From: an uncultured Candidatus Melainabacteria bacterium
GTDB lineage: Bacteria; Cyanobacteriota; Vampirovibrionia; Gastranaerophilales; Gastranaerophilaceae
Assembly: GCA_937891325.1 (NCBI GenBank)
Contig: CALAFU010000156.1
Location: 1-14,977 of the forward strand
Direction: 5' to 3'
DNA length: 14,977 bases
Part shown: positions 12,620-14,977 of the stretch, in pieces
Layout: each line of letters opens with the position of its first letter
How positions within the stretch are numbered: position 1 is the stretch's first letter
Translations under genes and position numbers: made by a program
Notes under the pieces: model-generated
Told to the model about the DNA's origin: nothing
Seen by the model: the letters and a program-made list of their open reading frames with translations, nothing else
Database searches by the model: none

Positions 12620-14668
12620 ATGAAAAAGAAAACTCTTTTGATCGAACAATCAGACTTTTCCTTTCATGTTGAAAGAGAAAGTGAAGGGTTAAAAGAAGCT
12701 CTAGAAATCAAAGAAGATGGAAATGCGATTATTGTTAAACATGTTCCTTGTACTATTTTGGGCAAGAAGAACTTGAATGGTCGTATTTATCCGGCTGCAA
12801 TGATGAAGAAATCTTTAGCAGATGCAAAACCGCAGATTGATGCTCGTTCACTGATTTGTCAGGCGCATGATCATCCTGAAGGTACATATGTTAAACCTAT
12901 TGAAGCTTCTCATCTAGTTGTTGATGCATATATCGAAGACGTTCCAAATGTTGGTCCGGTATTGTTCAATGACTGGGAAATTTTGCCGACTAGTCATGGT
13001 CGTGATTTAGCCGCATTAATCGAAGCTGATGTCAGTTTAGGTACATCAATTCGTGGTTTAGGCAATATGAGTGGTTCTGTTGTTGATGATTACGAATTTT
13101 TAGGAACTGATGTTGTCGGCAATCCTTCGTCTGGTACGTTCACTGGAATGTTCAACCCGGCTAAAGCTACTAAAATGTCACGTAATGAAATGCGTGAAGC
13201 TTATGGTGATGCTAGTGTTGATGTTAATATTAATGACAAAAATCTTGATCAATTCATTCAAGATGCCCTTGATGATAAAAAAGAAGATTCAGAGTATCTT
13301 GAAAATGAAGAAGCTCAAGAAGCTAAAAAAGAATATGATGATATTCGTAAATTAGCTGAAGAAGTTTATGTTGCTATTGTTAATAATAATAAATCTTTTG
13401 AAAGTAAAGATGATGTTTTAGATTCAATGGCTAGCATTATTTCTGAATATTTGGAACTTAATGATTCTGATGTTAAGAATCAAGTTAATATGGCAATGTG
13501 CCAATTGCATGGTGCCAGCTGGTTTGAAGAATTGGATGCTTTAGTTAAACCTGCTAAAACAGACACTCAAAATGAGTTCTCTGAACCAGAAAATGAAAAG
13601 CCTGAAATGTCAGGTGAAGAACTAATTGATAATCAACAAACTGTGATTAGTGCTCTAGGAGAAAGTAAAATGGCTACAGTTGATCTTTCAGATTTACCTG
13701 AATTGAAACAGTTACAAAAAGGTGGCGACGCTACTGCTATTCATCAGGCCCCTGAAGCTTTAGATCGCCCTGAAGAAGCGGTCACTGCTGAAGAAACACC
13801 AAATAAAGGCGCTTTAAAAGCTGGCCCAAACCCTGTCGTTGGTGATGCGCCTTCCGTTGATGATATTAAAAAAGTTCGTTATCAGGCGTATGACGCGAAT
13901 AATATTCTGGCTCGTGAAAAAGTGAAAATGGAATCCCGTTGCACTGAACTGGCGCAGATGTTGGCTGAATCTCGCCGCAATTTGGCTGAAAAGGCTGAAA
14001 AATATAACGAAGCTCAAAACGTTGTTAAAAGTCTTGTTGAACAGTTATCAATCTACAATACCGCGTTTGGTTCAAAAACACCTGATGAAATTAAAGGTGA
14101 ATATGAAAAACAGATCGCTGATCTGAAGGAAGCAAGCGCTAAAGAATATGCTGTTCGTAAAGAAAAAGCGAATGCGTATGTTAAAGGTTTAATGACCGAA
14201 TCTTCTGAAAAGGTTAAAAAGATTGCTGAAGAATTTAATGGTAAATTGTCCGTTAAAGAATCTGAAATCGCTGACCTTAACAAAAAGTTGGAAGAATCTG
14301 CTGCTGAAATGAAAGTCATGAAAGCTGAAGCTTATTCTGATAAACTTCGTATGGAAGAAGAATCAAAAGCTGCGCAGAAAGAAAAATACATGGAAGCTGC
14401 TAATAAAGCCGCTAAACTGAATGAAAAGTTGATTGAAGAGTCTGCTAAAATGATTAAAGTTGCTCTAGAAGAATCAGCTAAAGCGCAGAAAGAACTGAAG
14501 AAAGAAATTGATCTTCAGAAAGGTCTGTTCGAAAAAGTTCAGTCAATGTTCGACATTTCTTGCTCTATCAATGAAGCTCTTTCCGAAGCTGTCATGAAAG
14601 AATGCATGGGTAAATGTGGAACTCGCCGTAAAGAATCAACTGCTCGCCGTTTGCGCGGTCACCGTTAA
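12620..14668 (+). CDS. Prohead maturation protease fused to a coiled-coil scaffold (682 aa)
   Basis: Residues about 30-190 match the T4 gp21-type prohead serine protease: an N53-G-R-I-Y-P block, HDHPEG (83-88) carrying the likely catalytic histidine, SHLVVDAYIED, ILPTSHGRDLAALIEADVSLG, and GTSIRGLG (141-148) with Ser143 as the likely nucleophile. The matching acidic residue is not assigned. It would process head proteins before DNA packaging. Residues ~200-350 form an acidic linker. From about 430 to 660 comes a long Glu/Lys/Ala heptad-rich coiled coil ending in a basic tail (RRKESTARRLRGHR), as expected of a capsid scaffold. T4 gp21 is about 212 aa, so the extra ~470 residues represent a fusion. 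Codons become GC-richer past about 13700. A strong internal start lies at 13670. A terminator follows the stop codon. Confidence 0.9.
   Translation: MKKKTLLIEQSDFSFHVERESEGLKEALEIKEDGNAIIVKHVPCTILGKKNLNGRIYPAAMMKKSLADAKPQIDARSLICQAHDHPEGTYVKPIEASHLVVDAYIEDVPNVGPVLFNDWEILPTSHGRDLAALIEADVSLGTSIRGLGNMSGSVVDDYEFLGTDVVGNPSSGTFTGMFNPAKATKMSRNEMREAYGDASVDVNINDKNLDQFIQDALDDKKEDSEYLENEEAQEAKKEYDDIRKLAEEVYVAIVNNNKSFESKDDVLDSMASIISEYLELNDSDVKNQVNMAMCQLHGASWFEELDALVKPAKTDTQNEFSEPENEKPEMSGEELIDNQQTVISALGESKMATVDLSDLPELKQLQKGGDATAIHQAPEALDRPEEAVTAEETPNKGALKAGPNPVVGDAPSVDDIKKVRYQAYDANNILAREKVKMESRCTELAQMLAESRRNLAEKAEKYNEAQNVVKSLVEQLSIYNTAFGSKTPDEIKGEYEKQIADLKEASAKEYAVRKEKANAYVKGLMTESSEKVKKIAEEFNGKLSVKESEIADLNKKLEESAAEMKVMKAEAYSDKLRMEEESKAAQKEKYMEAANKAAKLNEKLIEESAKMIKVALEESAKAQKELKKEIDLQKGLFEKVQSMFDISCSINEALSEAVMKECMGKCGTRRKESTARRLRGHR
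13670..14668 (+). CDS. Predicted nested scaffold protein from an internal start (332 aa)
   Basis: Within the protease gene, CTAGGAG (13655-13661) is 8 nt before an in-frame ATG at 13670 (residue 351 of the full product). The same CTAGGA signal precedes the genes at 7534 and 9180. Initiation here would give a separate 332-aa protein (MATVDLSDLP...) made of a Pro/Ala-rich lead-in, the long coiled coil and the basic C-terminal tail, without the protease domain. This parallels lambda, where scaffold Nu3 is translated from within the protease gene C. A scaffold is needed in far greater amounts than protease, which fits a strong internal site and the more GC-ending codons of this half. No expression evidence is available. 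Confidence 0.6.
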   Translation: MATVDLSDLPELKQLQKGGDATAIHQAPEALDRPEEAVTAEETPNKGALKAGPNPVVGDAPSVDDIKKVRYQAYDANNILAREKVKMESRCTELAQMLAESRRNLAEKAEKYNEAQNVVKSLVEQLSIYNTAFGSKTPDEIKGEYEKQIADLKEASAKEYAVRKEKANAYVKGLMTESSEKVKKIAEEFNGKLSVKESEIADLNKKLEESAAEMKVMKAEAYSDKLRMEEESKAAQKEKYMEAANKAAKLNEKLIEESAKMIKVALEESAKAQKELKKEIDLQKGLFEKVQSMFDISCSINEALSEAVMKECMGKCGTRRKESTARRLRGHR

Positions 14669-14687
14669 TTCTTCGGTTGTGATTAAT

Positions 14688-14725
14688 AAAAGAGGGGTGG
14701 TTAGTTCTACCCCTCTTTTTTGTTT
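14688..14725 (+). terminator. Strong intrinsic terminator after the protease-scaffold gene
   Basis: AAAAGAGGGGT (14688-14698) pairs perfectly over 11 bp with ACCCCTCTTTT (14709-14719) around a 10-nt loop and continues into a T-run. It lies 20 nt after the stop codon and ends the late block before the next promoter. Confidence 0.95.
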
Positions 14726-14752
14726 TATATGTATTTCTATAATTATTTAATG

Positions 14753-14781
14753 TTGACATAATGTTTTATTTATTGTAATAT
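14753..14781 (+). promoter_or_regulatory. Near-consensus sigma-70 promoter for the last, partial gene
   Basis: TTGACA (14753-14758), a 17-nt spacer, then TAATAT (14776-14781). The hexamers and spacing equal those of the leftward promoter at 3135-3163. Transcription would start near 14788, about 26 nt before the ATG at 14814. Confidence 0.85.
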
Positions 14782-14813
14782 TGTTTCATAAAGTAAAGTT
14801 TAAGGTGTGTTTT

Positions 14814-14977
14814 ATGAAAAAAGCTATTTGTGAATTTTGCGGTAAAGAATATGAATATGACGAAAATAATGTTCGTGTTCGTGAAGAAGGTTATAAACTG
14901 ACATATGATTCGTCAAGATTCTGTTGTCAGAAATGTTCAATTAAAAATAATTTAGCTAATCAAAAAAAGACTTTATC
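14814..14977 (+). CDS. 5' end of a cysteine-rich zinc-finger-like gene, possible homing endonuclease (partial)
   Basis: TAAGG lies 8 nt before the ATG. The 54 visible residues begin with CEFCGKEYEY (Cys6, Cys9) and continue to FCCQKC (Cys37, Cys38, Cys41). This C-x2-C ... C-x2-C layout is that of a small zinc ribbon. Such fingers are common at the N-terminus of phage HNH-type homing endonucleases, which often sit as free-standing genes between head genes, with their own promoter, as here. The catalytic part is beyond the window, so the class is unproven; a zinc-finger regulator is an alternative. Its separate terminator and host-type promoter suggest an insertion into the late gene block. Confidence 0.6.
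   Translation, partial: MKKAICEFCGKEYEYDENNVRVREEGYKLTYDSSRFCCQKCSIKNNLANQKKTL

Noticed and set aside
13814..14319. Leftward open frames within the coiled-coil half of the protease-scaffold gene
   Set aside because: They are antisense shadows of a strongly biased Glu/Lys/Ala coding sequence and have no ribosome sites.

Overview
This window looks like part of a large, AT-rich tailed-phage genome (Caudoviricetes) whose head genes follow the T4/myovirus plan. The support is a portal protein of the T4 gp20 type (9842-11815), two small unknown genes, then a gp21-type prohead protease fused to a scaffold-like coiled coil (12620-14668), in the T4-like order portal - small core genes - protease - scaffold. 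GC looks like roughly a third by eye. No rRNA, tRNA, insertion sequence or CRISPR array was seen. The host cannot be named. The two clear promoters have bacterial sigma-70 consensus form, and a dense cluster of GATC sites hints at a Dam-type host or phage methylation setting.

Layout. (1) 1-225: the 3' end of a rightward gene meets the leftward operon at a shared bidirectional terminator. (2) 224-3093: three leftward genes of unknown function (444, 346 and 128 aa), read from a near-consensus sigma-70 promoter at 3135-3163. The first starts with TTG and the second has a likely N-terminal helix-turn-helix. (3) 3124-4197: about 1.1 kb without a convincing gene, between divergent gene blocks. It holds about 20 GATC sites, several perfect stem-loops, AGTTAAA repeats, a two-copy degenerate ~115-bp repeat and a sharply GC-richer, self-complementary island (3554-3680). 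This is the most unusual part of the window and the best candidate for a replication origin and/or a structured-RNA locus. (4) 4198-14668: a rightward block of virion genes: a repeat-rich fibre-like protein, an unknown 223-aa protein, a possible neck/head-closure protein, a small virion protein, a small unknown, a membrane protein with a possible GAF-like C-terminus, two small unknowns, the portal, two more small unknowns, and the protease-scaffold. (5) 14688-14977: a strong terminator, then a separate sigma-70 promoter and the start of a cysteine-rich (zinc-finger-like) gene that resembles the N-terminus of a phage homing endonuclease.

How it fits together. The leftward genes next to the origin-like region, served by a host-type promoter, look like early or replication-related genes. 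The rightward genes are late head/neck/fibre genes, closely packed with short overlaps. The most informative single feature is a strong internal ribosome site and ATG (13670) inside the protease gene. It would release the scaffold as a separate 332-aa protein, the nested arrangement known from lambda C/Nu3. The major capsid gene would be expected beyond the right edge.
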